64,000 nt of DNA from Rhodospirillaceae bacterium (GCA_028819475.1 JAPPLJ010000008.1:88793-152792), one strand, 5' to 3'. Shown: positions 48,479-59,314, counted from the stretch's first letter. A program made the numbers and translations. Notes: generated from the letters alone by a model not told the origin.

Positions 48479-48544
48479 CGCATCCAGACGCAAAACGAGC
48501 CGCAGAAGCCGCCGCCATCGCACTCCGGCCGCCGTTCCTGCAGC

Positions 48545-48572
48545 TTGTTTGCGTTCCGGTCGCCGCTACTAT
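48545..48572 (+). promoter_or_regulatory. Candidate promoter of rlmB giving a leaderless mRNA
   Basis: TTGTTT (48545-48550) and TACTAT (48567-48572), 16-base spacer. The expected start point, 7-9 bases after the -10, falls at or within two bases of the rlmB ATG at 48581. Confidence 0.45.
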
Positions 48573-48580
48573 GCGATTCC

Positions 48581-49441
48581 ATGGCAAAAAGCAAGTACCC
48601 GGGCAGGCAAAAAACCCGGCCGCAACACGGCGTCGCAGCTAGGTCGGGGCCGGCCCGGCAGGGCCCCGCTGCCGCGCGGGTGAAGGCGCCAAGACAACCG
48701 CTCATGCTGTGGGGCACGCACGCGGTCCGGGCGGCGCTCGCCAATCCCGCGCGGCGGGTCGCCGCCGGATGGGCGACCCCTTCGGCGCAGGGGGAACTTG
48801 GAGATTCGCGATTCCGAAAACCGGATTTCGCGTGGTCGACGGTGACGGCGGCGCAACTCGCCGCCCGGCTGCCCGACGGTGCAGTTCATCAGGGTGTGGC
48901 GGTAGCCGTCGAGCCGCTTCGGCGGGTTCCGCTCGACGCAATTCTCGCCTCCGAAGCGCCGGCCGGCCCGATCGTCGTGCTCGACCGGGTGACGGACCCG
49001 CACAATGTCGGCGCGATCCTGCGATCCTGCGTGGTGTTCGGGGCGGCGGCGCTGATCACCGCCGACCGCCACGCCCCGCCGGAATCGGGCGCGCTGGCCA
49101 AGGCCGCCGCCGGAGCGCTCGACCTCGTGCCGTGGGTGCGGGTCGCCAACCTCGCCCGGGCCCTGGCGATAATCCGGGACGCCGGCTGGTGGGTCGCCGG
49201 CCTGGACGGAAGCGCGGAGGCGACACTCGCCGGGACCGGCCTCGCGGACGGCAATTCAAGAACGGCGCTCGTACTCGGCGCAGAAGGTCAGGGGCTCCGG
49301 CGGCTGACCAAGGAAAATTGCAATATTCTCGTTCGCATACCCATGCAGTATGCAAATTACGCAAATTGCGTTAACCTGATCGATAGCTTGAACGTCTCAA
49401 ACGCTGCGGCAGTTGCTCTTTACGAACTTTGCCGCAATTGA
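48581..49441 (+). CDS. rlmB: 23S rRNA (guanosine-2'-O-)-methyltransferase RlmB-like
   Basis: 286-aa SPOUT methyltransferase of the TrmH/SpoU group. A basic N-terminus (KSKYPGRQKTRPQHG) precedes the substrate-binding domain (LMLWGTHAVRAALANPARRV). The catalytic domain has motif 1 LDRVTDPHNVGAILRSCVVFGA (Asn and Arg), motif 2 ALVLGAEGQGLRRLTKENCNILVRIPM, and motif 3 SLNVSNAAAVALYEL. Between motifs 2 and 3 there is an unusual AT-rich stretch coding QYANYANCVNL. The start ATG lacks a Shine-Dalgarno sequence. The stop codon lies inside a terminator-like hairpin loop. Confidence 0.88.
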   Translation: MAKSKYPGRQKTRPQHGVAARSGPARQGPAAARVKAPRQPLMLWGTHAVRAALANPARRVAAGWATPSAQGELGDSRFRKPDFAWSTVTAAQLAARLPDGAVHQGVAVAVEPLRRVPLDAILASEAPAGPIVVLDRVTDPHNVGAILRSCVVFGAAALITADRHAPPESGALAKAAAGALDLVPWVRVANLARALAIIRDAGWWVAGLDGSAEATLAGTGLADGNSRTALVLGAEGQGLRRLTKENCNILVRIPMQYANYANCVNLIDSLNVSNAAAVALYELCRN

Positions 49442-49452
49442 ACGGCAATTTT
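49429..49452 (+). terminator. Intrinsic terminator-like hairpin overlapping the rlmB stop
   Basis: TTGCCG (49429-49434) and CGGCAA (49443-49448) pair around an 8-base loop that contains the rlmB TGA, followed by TTTT. The stem is short (6 bp), so efficiency may be modest. Confidence 0.5.
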
Positions 49453-49510
49453 GCCGCAGCTCGAATTCCTGTAATTCTTCGTGGTAGAGGCTGCACGATC
49501 GGTTCGGCCC

Positions 49511-49672
49511 ATGCGGAAACTCCTTCTCATCTTGGCGATCTCGGTGGCCATCGCCATCCTGTACCGCGCCGAGGCGCGTGCCGCGCCGCCGCAAACCGCC
49601 GGCACCGGCCCTCTTCAATCGGACATCGACCATTCGCGCAGCCGGCATGCCGGTTTCCGCCATGATCGTTGA
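49511..49672 (+). CDS. Small ORF, 53 aa, N-terminal hydrophobic segment
   Basis: Starts MRKLLLILAISVAIAILYRAEARAAPPQ, a signal-peptide- or membrane-anchor-like beginning, then a short polar tail. It overlaps the start of the amidohydrolase in another frame and has no clear ribosome site. It may be a real small secreted or membrane peptide, or chance. No family recognised. Confidence 0.3.
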   Translation: MRKLLLILAISVAIAILYRAEARAAPPQTAGTGPLQSDIDHSRSRHAGFRHDR

Positions 49673-50642
49673 CTGGCACGTCCACTGGCTGCCGCCGCAA
49701 CTGGCCGATGCGCTGCGGGCGCGCGCGCAGCCGCCGCGCATCGTCGGCGGCCCGGAGGGCGAGCGGCTCGACGTTCATCGCGAGGTCCTGCCGGTCACCC
49801 CGGCCTTGTTCGAGTCCGGCGCCCGCCTCGAATTCATGGACCGGCACGGCGTGTCGCGGCAGGTTCTTTCACTGCCCGGCCTGTTCGGGATCGATAGCCT
49901 CCCCGCGGACGAGGCCGCCCCTCTGGTCCGCCGGTTCAACGACGCCCTCGCCGGGCTCATGGCGGACCTGCCGGATCGCTTTTCGGGCCTGGCCGCCCTG
50001 CCACTGGCCGATCCGGCGGCGGCGGTCGAAGAGCTGGCGCGGGCAATGGATATCACCGGGTTCGTCGGCGCGATCCTGCCGGCCGATGCTTTTCTTACCC
50101 GCCGCGAGGCCGAGGCTTGGGCGCCGCTGCTCGAGGCTGCGAACGCACGCAGGGCCCATGTCTTCATCCATCCCGGCCCGGTGCCGCCCGGCGGCGCCGG
50201 TCCGCCGCCCGACTTCGGCGACAACACCAATCTGCGCCACATCGTACTGGACGTGCAGGCCCGGCTGAGCGCGGTAACCGTCACCCTGACGCTGACGGAT
50301 TTCCTCGACGCATTCCCGGAGATCACAGTCCAGGTCGCCAATCTGGGCGGATCGGTGCCGATGATGGTCGAGCGTATGGATCATGTCTCCGCACGCCGCA
50401 CGCCTGACGCGCCGCTGCCGTCAAGCCGCATGAGCCGGATCTATGTCGATACGTCCAGTTTCGGCCCGAGATCGATTGCGCTGGCCGCGGGCACATTCGG
50501 CGCCGGGCGCGTCCTGCTGGGCACCGACCATCCGATTTTCGATACGCAACGCACCGTGAAGGCGATCCGGTCGTCGGGACTGCCGGAAGCGGACATCGCC
50601 GGAATTCTCGGCGGCAACGGGAGTGCCCTGCTCCACCGCTGA
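49662..50642 (+). CDS. Amidohydrolase family protein (PF04909, ACMSD-like)
   Basis: 326-aa metal-dependent TIM-barrel hydrolase or decarboxylase of the amidohydrolase 2 group. The first metal motif DWHVHWLPP is at residues 3-11. HVFIHPGPVPPGG supplies the mid-chain His. NLGGSVPMMVERMD and GTDHPIFDTQ (metal Asp near the end) complete the set. Relatives decarboxylate or hydrolyse aromatic or 2-oxo acids, but the substrate here is unknown. An ATG five codons upstream (49647) is an alternative start. The SDR gene follows after 80 bases. Confidence 0.82.
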   Translation: MIVDWHVHWLPPQLADALRARAQPPRIVGGPEGERLDVHREVLPVTPALFESGARLEFMDRHGVSRQVLSLPGLFGIDSLPADEAAPLVRRFNDALAGLMADLPDRFSGLAALPLADPAAAVEELARAMDITGFVGAILPADAFLTRREAEAWAPLLEAANARRAHVFIHPGPVPPGGAGPPPDFGDNTNLRHIVLDVQARLSAVTVTLTLTDFLDAFPEITVQVANLGGSVPMMVERMDHVSARRTPDAPLPSSRMSRIYVDTSSFGPRSIALAAGTFGAGRVLLGTDHPIFDTQRTVKAIRSSGLPEADIAGILGGNGSALLHR

Positions 50643-50722
50643 ACCCGGGGCTGCGCCCTTGCCCGCGGGCGCCGGTGTCGGCTAGCCATTCCCGAAACCG
50701 CGTCGAGAGGAAGGACTGTGCC

Positions 50723-51556
50723 ATGAGCGGCAAGCTGCAGGACAGGGTCGTTGTCGTTTCCGGCGCCGGATCGATCGGGCGGGGCTGGGGCAACGGCAAG
50801 GCGGCGGCGGTGCTTTACGCCAGAGAAGGGGCGAAAGTGCTGGCTGTCGATATCAACCCGGAAGCCGCGGCGGAAACGGCCGGCATCATCGCCGGAGAGG
50901 GCGGCATTGCCGAAGCCTGCACGGCGGATGTCAGCCGGACCAGGCAGGTCCAGACGATGGTCGAGGTCTGCCTCGACCGGTTCGGCCGGATCGACGTACT
51001 GCACAACAATGTCGGCGTCGTCGCACCCAAACCGACCGCCGAGCTGAGCGACGCGGAGTGGGACCGGTTTCACGACGTCAACCTGAAAAGCATGTTCCTG
51101 ACCTGCCGCGCCGTCCTGCCGGTCATGGAACGCAACGAATTCCGCACCGACGCCCGCGGCCGCAAGATCGGCCGGGGCGCCATCGTCAACGTTGCCTCGA
51201 TCGCCGGCATTCGCTGGCTCGGCGTGCCTTATATCCACTACTCCGTGACCAAGGGCGCGATCCTGCCGCTGACCCGGACGATCGCCGTGGAATATGCCGG
51301 CCGGGGCATCCGCGCCAACGCCATCCTGCCTGGCCTGATGGATACGCCCATGGTCGTCGAGCCGCTCAAGGAGACCTATGGCGGCGGCGATCTCGAACGG
51401 ATGGCCGAGGCGCGCAACGCCCAGTGCCCGACCGGCTATATGGGCGACGGCTGGGACGTCGGCCACGCCGCCGTGTTCCTCGCCAGCGACGACGCCCGCT
51501 ACATCACCGGCGCCGAACTGACGGTCGACGGCGGGTTCAGCGCGCGTGCGGCATAA
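50723..51556 (+). CDS. SDR family NAD(P)-dependent oxidoreductase
   Basis: 277-aa Rossmann-fold dehydrogenase. Cofactor loop VVSGAGSIGRGWGNGKA (residues ~10-26), NNVG motif (HNNVGVV), catalytic Ser in VNVASIAGIRW and YxxxK as YSVTKGA, and C-terminal GDGWDVGHAAVFLASDDARYITGAELTVDGGFSA. The cofactor loop is longer than in standard SDRs (GAGSIGRGWGNG), as seen in a subgroup linked to degradation pathways. Start ATG with GAGAGGAAGG upstream. Probably in one operon with the amidohydrolase. Confidence 0.9.
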   Translation: MSGKLQDRVVVVSGAGSIGRGWGNGKAAAVLYAREGAKVLAVDINPEAAAETAGIIAGEGGIAEACTADVSRTRQVQTMVEVCLDRFGRIDVLHNNVGVVAPKPTAELSDAEWDRFHDVNLKSMFLTCRAVLPVMERNEFRTDARGRKIGRGAIVNVASIAGIRWLGVPYIHYSVTKGAILPLTRTIAVEYAGRGIRANAILPGLMDTPMVVEPLKETYGGGDLERMAEARNAQCPTGYMGDGWDVGHAAVFLASDDARYITGAELTVDGGFSARAA

Positions 51557-51698
51557 CCGGAGGGATATGGCGCGCAGCCCACATGCTCATCCGTTCTTTA
51601 TCTTCTGCATCTGCCGGTGCAACCAGTGCGGCCGCAACCGTCCGGCAGGCAGCCAGATGCGCGCCGAGAAGGTCGGGCCGTGAGCGCCTGAGCAGTCC

Positions 51699-53246
51699 CT
51701 ATTCCCACTCTATGGTCCCCGGCGGCTTGGAGGTCACGTCGTAGACGACGCGGCTGATGCCGGGGACTTCGTTGACGATACGCGTCGCGGTGCGGCTGAG
51801 GAAATCGTGGGAGAAGGCGTAGCTGTCCGCCGTCATGCCGTCGGTCGAGGTCACGGCGCGCAGGGCGCAGACCCAGTCGTAGGTGCGCTCGTCGCCCATG
51901 ACGCCGACCGCGCGCACCGGCAGCAGCGCGGCGAAGGCCTGCCAGATTTCGTCGTACAACCCGGCGTTGCGGATTTCCTCCAGGTAGATGGCGTCGGCGC
52001 GGCGCAGCAGATCGGCCTTCTCGCGCGTCACCCGGCCGGGGATGCGGATGGCGAGGCCGGGGCCGGGGAACGGATGGCGCCGGATGAAGGCCTCGGGCAG
52101 CCCGAGGTCGCGGCCAAGCGCCCGGACCTCGTCCTTGAACAGGTCGCGCACCGGCTCGACCAGCGCCATGTTCATCCGCGCCGGCAGCCCGCCGACATTG
52201 TGGTGCGATTTGATGGTGGCGCTCGGCCCGCCGGTCGCCGAAACCGATTCGATGACGTCGGGATAGAGCGTGCCCTGGGCCAGGAACCGGGCGCCGCCGA
52301 TCGCCTTCGCCTCCTCCTCGAACACGTCGATGAACAGGCCGCCGATGATCTTGCGCTTGGCTTCCGGGTCTTCGATGCCGTCCAGCGCATCGAGGAACGG
52401 GCCCGACGCCTCGCGATGGATCAGCGGGATGTTGTAGTGGTTGCGGAACAGTTCGATGACCTGTTCCGCCTCACCCAACCGCAGCAGGCCGTGATCGACG
52501 AAGATGCAGGTGAGCTGTTCGCCGATCGCCTCGTGCAGAAGCACGGCGACGACCGACGAGTCGACGCCGCCCGACAGGCCGCAGATCACGCGCCCGCGGC
52601 CGACCTGGGCGCGGACCCGCTCGATCGCCTGCTCCCGGAACGCCGCCATCGTCCAGTCGCCGGCGCAGCCCGCGATCAAGTGTGTGAAATTCCTCAGCAG
52701 GTGCGCGCCCGAAGGCGTGTGCACGACCTCCGGATGGAACTGGACGCCGTAAAAGCGCCGAGCCTCGTCGGCGATGGCGGCGAAGGGTGCCCCCTCGCTG
52801 GTGCCGACGGCCCGGAACCCTTCGGGCAGGGAAATCACCCGGTCGCCGTGGCTCATCCACACCTGGTGGGTCTCGCCCGGCTGCCAGACCCCGTCAAACA
52901 ACGCGCAGCCGGCCTCGACGCGCAGCGACGCCCGGCCGAATTCGCGGTGATCGGAGGATTCGACGGCACCGCCCAGGATATCGACCATGGTCTGCTCGCC
53001 GTAGCAGATGCCGAGCACCGGCAGGTCGAGCTCGAAGACGACCGGGGGCGCGGCGGGCGTGCCTTCCGCCGCCACCGAGGCCGGGCCACCGGACAGGATA
53101 ATGGCCGCCGCGCCGAATTGGCGGATCGCCGCTTCGCCGATACTGAACGGGTGAATCTCCGAATAGACGCCGGATTCCCGGACCCGGCGGGCGATCAATT
53201 GCGTCACCTGCGAGCCGAAATCGAGAATAAGGACGCGGTCGGTCAT
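51699..53246 (-). CDS. guaA: GMP synthase (glutamine-hydrolysing)
   Basis: 515 aa; converts XMP to GMP with glutamine and ATP. N-terminal class I amidotransferase with [10 protein letters not shown] (nucleophile Cys ~80) and [15 protein letters not shown] (His and Glu). ATP-PPase domain with [21 protein letters not shown] (PP loop). C-terminal dimerisation domain [15 protein letters not shown] ... ending [16 protein letters not shown]. It lies downstream of guaB, the rRNA methyltransferase and a GNAT gene on the same strand. Confidence 0.97.
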   Translation of the reverse strand: MTDRVLILDFGSQVTQLIARRVRESGVYSEIHPFSIGEAAIRQFGAAAIILSGGPASVAAEGTPAAPPVVFELDLPVLGICYGEQTMVDILGGAVESSDHREFGRASLRVEAGCALFDGVWQPGETHQVWMSHGDRVISLPEGFRAVGTSEGAPFAAIADEARRFYGVQFHPEVVHTPSGAHLLRNFTHLIAGCAGDWTMAAFREQAIERVRAQVGRGRVICGLSGGVDSSVVAVLLHEAIGEQLTCIFVDHGLLRLGEAEQVIELFRNHYNIPLIHREASGPFLDALDGIEDPEAKRKIIGGLFIDVFEEEAKAIGGARFLAQGTLYPDVIESVSATGGPSATIKSHHNVGGLPARMNMALVEPVRDLFKDEVRALGRDLGLPEAFIRRHPFPGPGLAIRIPGRVTREKADLLRRADAIYLEEIRNAGLYDEIWQAFAALLPVRAVGVMGDERTYDWVCALRAVTSTDGMTADSYAFSHDFLSRTATRIVNEVPGISRVVYDVTSKPPGTIEWE

Positions 53247-53334
53247 GGCGGTGTCGGCGGCCGGGAAATTGTCGTTTGGACGGGCTTATAGCAGCGGCGG
53301 GCTTGGGCGGGCCACGGGCGAGTTTCTCGCCGCT

Positions 53335-53865
53335 TCAGGCTTCGCTCAGGTCACGCCAAGTATAGCTGATTTCCTTCAGGTCCGTGCCCCACAGCCGTTC
53401 GGTCCGTTCGGCTGTCCGCACTCCGCCGGCCGCCTCGTAGAAGAAGCGCGACGGGTTGCCGGACAGCACCCACAGCATCGCCCGGCTGTAGCCGCCGGCG
53501 CGCAGCCCGCGCAACGCCGCGCGCAGCAGGGACCGGCCGATGCCCCGGTTCTGCCAGTCATGGTCGACATAGAGCAGATAGATTTCGCCTTGCGCCTCCG
53601 GCCCGCCCCGCGCGGGCCCGGCGCTGCAAAGGCCGACGACACCGCGGTCAGGCACCCGGCAAACAAGAATGAATTGCCTGTCCGTTTGCTGACCGATCCA
53701 GCGGGCGAACCGTGCTTCGTGGACCGATTCCTGCATCGACACGAGAACCCGGTCCGGGACCAGGCCGGCATAGGCCGCCCGCCAGGTCTCGACATAGACC
53801 CGGGCGAGCCCACCGGCGTCCGCCGGCCGGGCCCGTTCGATCCGGAAGCGATCATGCGTTGTCAC
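53335..53865 (-). CDS. GNAT family N-acetyltransferase
   Basis: 176 aa. IERARPADAGGLARVYVETWRAAYAGLVPDRVL at the N-terminus, then the acetyl-CoA loop region YLLYVDHDWQNRGIGRSLLRAALRGLRAGG (Q-x-x-GIG) and FYEAAGGVRTAER near the end. The start is GTG overlapping the methyltransferase stop (GTGA), so it is translationally coupled. The acceptor substrate is unknown. It is inserted in the otherwise common guaB-rsmB-guaA order. Confidence 0.88.
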   Translation of the reverse strand: MTTHDRFRIERARPADAGGLARVYVETWRAAYAGLVPDRVLVSMQESVHEARFARWIGQQTDRQFILVCRVPDRGVVGLCSAGPARGGPEAQGEIYLLYVDHDWQNRGIGRSLLRAALRGLRAGGYSRAMLWVLSGNPSRFFYEAAGGVRTAERTERLWGTDLKEISYTWRDLSEA

Positions 53866-55163
53866 TGCCGCGTCCGTTCCATGACGGCGACGAAGAATCC
53901 GTCAGTCGACGCAATATGGGGCAGGAGCCGGACAGCGTTGCCGGCGATGGCGGCGGCCGGCGCCGCTGCGCCAAGGACCGCCGGCCAGATATCGCCGACC
54001 GCAAGGGGCGCGAACGCCGGATTACTGCGGAGGAACCGTCCCACGACCGCATCGTTTTCGGCCGGAAAGACGGAGCAGGTCGCATAGACGAGGCGGCCGC
54101 CGCGCGCGACCGCCGGAGCCGCCGCGGTCAAAATTCCAAACTGGTCGGTCTGCAGCGCATCGTAGCGCTCGCGGTCGAGACGCCACGGCGCTTCAGGCTG
54201 GCGGCGCCAAGCGCCGCTGCCGCTGCACGGCGCATCGACCAATACACGGTCGAACCCGCCGGCTTCGACCGGATCGCCCGGTTCGATGGTCCGGGTCTCG
54301 ATGATCGTCGCGCCGGCGCGCCGCGCCCGGCGGGACAGCGGGGCCAGACGGTCGGGATCGGTATCGGTCGCGACGATCCTGCCCTCATTCGCCATAGCGG
54401 CAGCGAGCGCCAGGCTTTTGCCGCCGCCGCCCGCACAATAGTCGAGCACGCGCATACCCGGTCGGGCAGCGACCAGGGCCGCTGCAATCTGGGAACCTTC
54501 GTCCTGGCTTTCCAGCCAGCCTTCCCGGACAGCCGCCAATTGCGCCAGGTTCACCCGGCTCAGCAATCGGATTCCGAGCGGGTCAAGCGCCGTCGGAACG
54601 GCATCGACGCCGGCGTTCCGCAACGCGGCCAGACAGGCTTCGCGGGCGGCCTTGAGCGTGTTGACCCGCATGGTCGCCGGCGCCTCTTCCGCGAGCACCC
54701 GCCAACCTGCCGGACCGGAGGTGCCGAGCACCGGTTCGGCTTCGGCAGCCAGCCAGTCCGGCATGTTGGCAACAGCCCAGGGCGGCGGCCCGGACGCCGC
54801 GCGCACGGCATCGGCCAATGCCCTCTCCGATGCGTTCAACCCCTGCGGGCCGTAGGCCGAACCGCCGAACAGGCCGTCCATTTCCGCTTCGGAAAGACCC
54901 GATGCACCAGCCAGCGCTGCGACGGCGAGGTCCCGGCCGGACAGCCTTTCCTGTCCGTTAGCCCACAGCGCCCGGCCCCGGTAACGCAACGCCTGCCATA
55001 CCAGACCTGTGATTGCCCGGCGGTCTTTCGATCCGATATAGCGGCGCTTCCGGGTGTATCCAGCGACGACCGCGTGGGCTGGCGTCCGCTCCCGCCCGGC
55101 CGGTGGCGAGAGGATGGCGTCGAGGATTTCGATCGCCGCCTGGACGCGCCCGCCCGGGGTCAT
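53862..55163 (-). CDS. RsmB-like rRNA (cytosine-C5-)-methyltransferase
   Basis: 433-aa NSUN/Fmu-type enzyme. A NusB-like N-terminal domain (~1-140; VQAAIEILDAI, TGLVWQALRYRGR) precedes the methyltransferase core. SAM motif RVLDYCAGGGGKSLALAAAM, DTDPDRLAPL, and the two cysteines of the mechanism: VDAPCSGSGAWRR and VYATCSVFPAEN. Alphaproteobacterial guaB neighbours are usually annotated RsmB; the exact 16S position is inferred. Located 9 bases after guaB. Confidence 0.9.
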   Translation of the reverse strand: MTPGGRVQAAIEILDAILSPPAGRERTPAHAVVAGYTRKRRYIGSKDRRAITGLVWQALRYRGRALWANGQERLSGRDLAVAALAGASGLSEAEMDGLFGGSAYGPQGLNASERALADAVRAASGPPPWAVANMPDWLAAEAEPVLGTSGPAGWRVLAEEAPATMRVNTLKAAREACLAALRNAGVDAVPTALDPLGIRLLSRVNLAQLAAVREGWLESQDEGSQIAAALVAARPGMRVLDYCAGGGGKSLALAAAMANEGRIVATDTDPDRLAPLSRRARRAGATIIETRTIEPGDPVEAGGFDRVLVDAPCSGSGAWRRQPEAPWRLDRERYDALQTDQFGILTAAAPAVARGGRLVYATCSVFPAENDAVVGRFLRSNPAFAPLAVGDIWPAVLGAAAPAAAIAGNAVRLLPHIASTDGFFVAVMERTRQ

Positions 55164-55172
55164 GCCGCTCGT

Positions 55173-56747
<1,575 letters not shown>

Positions 56748-56782
56748 TTAACCACGTTCCCCCGGTCAGGCAAAGCCGCGCG

Positions 56783-57427
56783 CTACTCGGCGTCCTCCTG
56801 ATTGCCGGGCGCGGCGCGCTCAAAGGCGTCGTGCGCGTTGCAGGCTTCCCCGATGCGGCGAATCGTCGGAAAGCGGTCCATGTCCGCGCCGAAACGGGCG
56901 GCGTTGAACAATTGCGGGACCAGGAAGACGTCCGCCATCGTCGGCGTTTCGCCGTGGCAGAAAGTGCCGGTTGCCGGATGGCCGGCCAGCATGCGTTCGA
57001 GCCCGGCGAAACCGAGCTCGATCCAGTGCCGCGCCCAGGCCGTCACCGCCTCCTGATCCTGGCCCAGTTCGTCTTGCAGATATTGCAGCACCCGCAGGTT
57101 GCCGATCGGGTGGATATCGCAGCCCGGCACCGCCGCCATCGCACGCACCCGCTGCTTTCCGAGCGGATCGGCGGGGAGCAGCGGCGGTTCCGGGAAGGTT
57201 TCCTCCAGCCATTCGAAGATTGCCGGCGACTGGACCAGCAGATCGCCGTCGTCCGTCTCGAGCGTCGGCACCTGATGCTGCGGGTTGAGCCGGCCATAGT
57301 CCTCGGCATACTGCGCACCGTTGCGCAGGTGGATCGAGACCTTGCGGTATTCGAGGCCCTTGAGATTGAGCGCGATCCGCATCCGGTAGGCGGCGGACGA
57401 GCGGTAATAGCCGTACAAGGTCAGCAT
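56783..57427 (-). CDS. maiA: Maleylacetoacetate isomerase / zeta-class glutathione transferase
   Basis: 214 aa. LTLYGYYRSSAAYRMRIALNLKGLEY is the zeta signature, with SSAAYRMR where eukaryotic enzymes read SSCSWRVR. LNPQHQVPTLETDDGDLLVQSPAIFEWLEETFPEPPLLP and CDIHPIGNLRVLQYLQDELG, GETPTMADVFLVPQLFNAARFGADMDRFPTI complete the fold. It isomerises maleylacetoacetate with glutathione in tyrosine or homogentisate breakdown. No hmgA or fahA is adjacent, so another GST role is possible. Confidence 0.88.
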   Translation of the reverse strand: MLTLYGYYRSSAAYRMRIALNLKGLEYRKVSIHLRNGAQYAEDYGRLNPQHQVPTLETDDGDLLVQSPAIFEWLEETFPEPPLLPADPLGKQRVRAMAAVPGCDIHPIGNLRVLQYLQDELGQDQEAVTAWARHWIELGFAGLERMLAGHPATGTFCHGETPTMADVFLVPQLFNAARFGADMDRFPTIRRIGEACNAHDAFERAAPGNQEDAE

Positions 57428-57506
57428 GGCGGATGTCCCCGCTTTGTCCGGGCGCTCGCGGGCGGCCGGGTCTCGGCCGTCCGCGGTACGTCGGGATGGA
57501 GCGCCG

Positions 57507-58442
57507 TCACGCTGCCGTCTTGCGGAACACCTCCAGCAGGGCGTCCGGCTGGGCGTAGAAGGGTGAATGGCTGCCGCCCATCCGGTGCACGACGGTCTTG
57601 CCGCCGATGCCGGACCCGTCGACCAGTTCGACCATCCTGTCCTGCGCCGCCGCCGGGATCGCCCGGTCCTCGGCCAGATGGATGTAGTGGCGGGCGACCT
57701 TGCCGAATTTCTCCGGCGTGACCGGCGATTTGACGCCGACCGTCTGGGCAACCTCGTCGCAATGCAGCAGATTGGCGATCGCCGCGAAATGGCCGTCGGT
57801 CACGTCGGCATAGAACGCTTCCTTCGCCGCGGCGACGTAGGCGGGATCGGACGATCTGGGATCGATCCGCAGCGCGCCGATCTTGGCCGGATCGCCCATC
57901 ACCAGCGGCAGCACCTTGCCGGCCTTGAAGCTGGGATCGCCGAGCATCTCGCCCGGTGACATGCCGCCGCGCAGCATGAAGGCGGTAAGGTAGACGACGG
58001 AATGGATCAGGTCGGGAACCGCCTCGGCGACGGCCGAGATCGTGTTGCCGCCCCAGGAATGGCCGACCAGCACCACCTTGCCGTTGCCGACGCCGGCAGC
58101 GCTCTTCACCACGTCGACGACATGGGCGGTGCGCTGCGCCTGGGTGACCTTGGCGACCGGCGAGACTTCGGTGGCGAAGGCCTTCTTGTCGAGCGGGCGC
58201 TTCAGGAACGAGGCGGGAAACCGGGTGCGGGAGCCGGCGCCGGGCAGATCCACGGCGAAGGCGGCGTGACCGGCCTTGGCGAGCCGGATCGTCATCTCGT
58301 TCCAGGTCCAGGCGCCGTGCCAGGAGCCGTGCACCAGCACGAAGGCCGGCTTCGCCTTGCCGGCGGCCCGGGCCCCGGCGGACGCGAGCGCATAGACGCC
58401 GGCGCCCACGGCCCCGGCTTTGAGGATATCGCGGCGGTTCAT
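57507..58442 (-). CDS. Alpha/beta hydrolase with Tat signal
   Basis: 311 aa. N-terminal twin-arginine signal NRRDILKAGAVGAGVYALASAGARA, so probably exported folded to the periplasm. Hydrolase core: FVLVHGSWHGAWTWNEM (oxyanion region), nucleophile elbow VGHSWGGN, and catalytic His in MGGSHSPF near the C-terminus. It resembles salicylate esterase or EstA-like small hydrolases. The substrate is unknown. Start MNRRDIL; the upstream frame lacks homology. 79 bases upstream of maiA on the same strand. Confidence 0.87.
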   Translation of the reverse strand: MNRRDILKAGAVGAGVYALASAGARAAGKAKPAFVLVHGSWHGAWTWNEMTIRLAKAGHAAFAVDLPGAGSRTRFPASFLKRPLDKKAFATEVSPVAKVTQAQRTAHVVDVVKSAAGVGNGKVVLVGHSWGGNTISAVAEAVPDLIHSVVYLTAFMLRGGMSPGEMLGDPSFKAGKVLPLVMGDPAKIGALRIDPRSSDPAYVAAAKEAFYADVTDGHFAAIANLLHCDEVAQTVGVKSPVTPEKFGKVARHYIHLAEDRAIPAAAQDRMVELVDGSGIGGKTVVHRMGGSHSPFYAQPDALLEVFRKTAA

Positions 58443-58561
58443 GGCGGAAGCCTCCCTTGATGGTTCGATACCGGATTGTGCTGGGAGCGTCCCCGGATGG
58501 CAAGAACGCCGAGTCCCGCGGCCGGAGAAATTCAGACCGGAAAGATTCGGGCCAGAGAAAT

Positions 58562-59314
58562 TCAGAACACCATTTCCATCGGCAGGCCGCGGGCGTCTTT
58601 CGGCGGATCGGCGGGCAACTGCCCGTGACGGCCCAGAAGGACCCGGGCGGCGGAACGGCACAGCGCCAGCGCATCGACGATATCGTCCCGCGCCGCGCCC
58701 GAGCCGCGCGCCGCCTTGAGCCATTCGAGCACCGTATCCCGGTCGATGAAGCCGGCGAGCGCGTCAAGCCGTTCCGCCTCGCCCTCCGGCGTTTTCTTGT
58801 AATGGGCCATCGGCCGTCCCGAAACGCCGGCAAACGCCAGTTCGGGGTGGCCTTCGCGGAAGGTCCGGCTGCGCGCCGGCGTGATCCAGATATCGACCTC
58901 GCGAATCTTGGGAAGGATGTTCCACATCTGCCTGGTCAGCCCTTCTCCGTCATCCTTGCCCCAGGCGTTGGCCGATTCGTAGCTGCTCATGGCGAGCAGG
59001 GTCCGGCGCACGCCGGTGAACACGCTGCTGCGCCGCGGGCCGAGCATGGCGCGCGCTTCCAGGTCGCAGGCCCGCCGGCCGCTCTCCGGCAGGCCGATCG
59101 GGATGTCGATCACGACCATGTCGGTCTCCGGCAGGTCGTCCAGCGCGGCGACGACGAGCGGCGCGGCGAAGCGGTCGGCCGCATCGCGCCGGACCATGAC
59201 CCAGCCCGCCCGGCAGCCGTCGACCCCGGCGACCGAGCGGCCCGGTGTCGGCAATGATGAAGAGCGCCGCTCCGAAGCGAACGGTTCTGACGGCATTGCC
59301 CTATCGTGCGCCAT
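58562..59314 (-). CDS. DUF429 domain protein
   Basis: 250 aa with the DUF429 (RNase H-like fold) signature: GRSVAGVDGCRAGWVMVRR, MVVIDIPIGLPESGRRACDLEARAMLGPRRSSVF, HPELAFAGVSGRPM and a C-terminal DDIVDALALCRSAARVL. Acidic residues at the fold's active-site positions (D in GVDG, D in VIDIPIG, DD in ARDDIVDA) suggest a nuclease-like metal site. Function is not established for the family. Met at 59296 is an alternative start. Divergent from the CoA-transferase gene across 122 bases. Confidence 0.8.
   Translation of the reverse strand: MAHDRAMPSEPFASERRSSSLPTPGRSVAGVDGCRAGWVMVRRDAADRFAAPLVVAALDDLPETDMVVIDIPIGLPESGRRACDLEARAMLGPRRSSVFTGVRRTLLAMSSYESANAWGKDDGEGLTRQMWNILPKIREVDIWITPARSRTFREGHPELAFAGVSGRPMAHYKKTPEGEAERLDALAGFIDRDTVLEWLKAARGSGAARDDIVDALALCRSAARVLLGRHGQLPADPPKDARGLPMEMVF

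Noticed and set aside
56783..58442. Homogentisate degradation operon
   Set aside because: Only a MaiA-like protein is found; the neighbouring hydrolase carries a Tat signal and is not fumarylacetoacetase.
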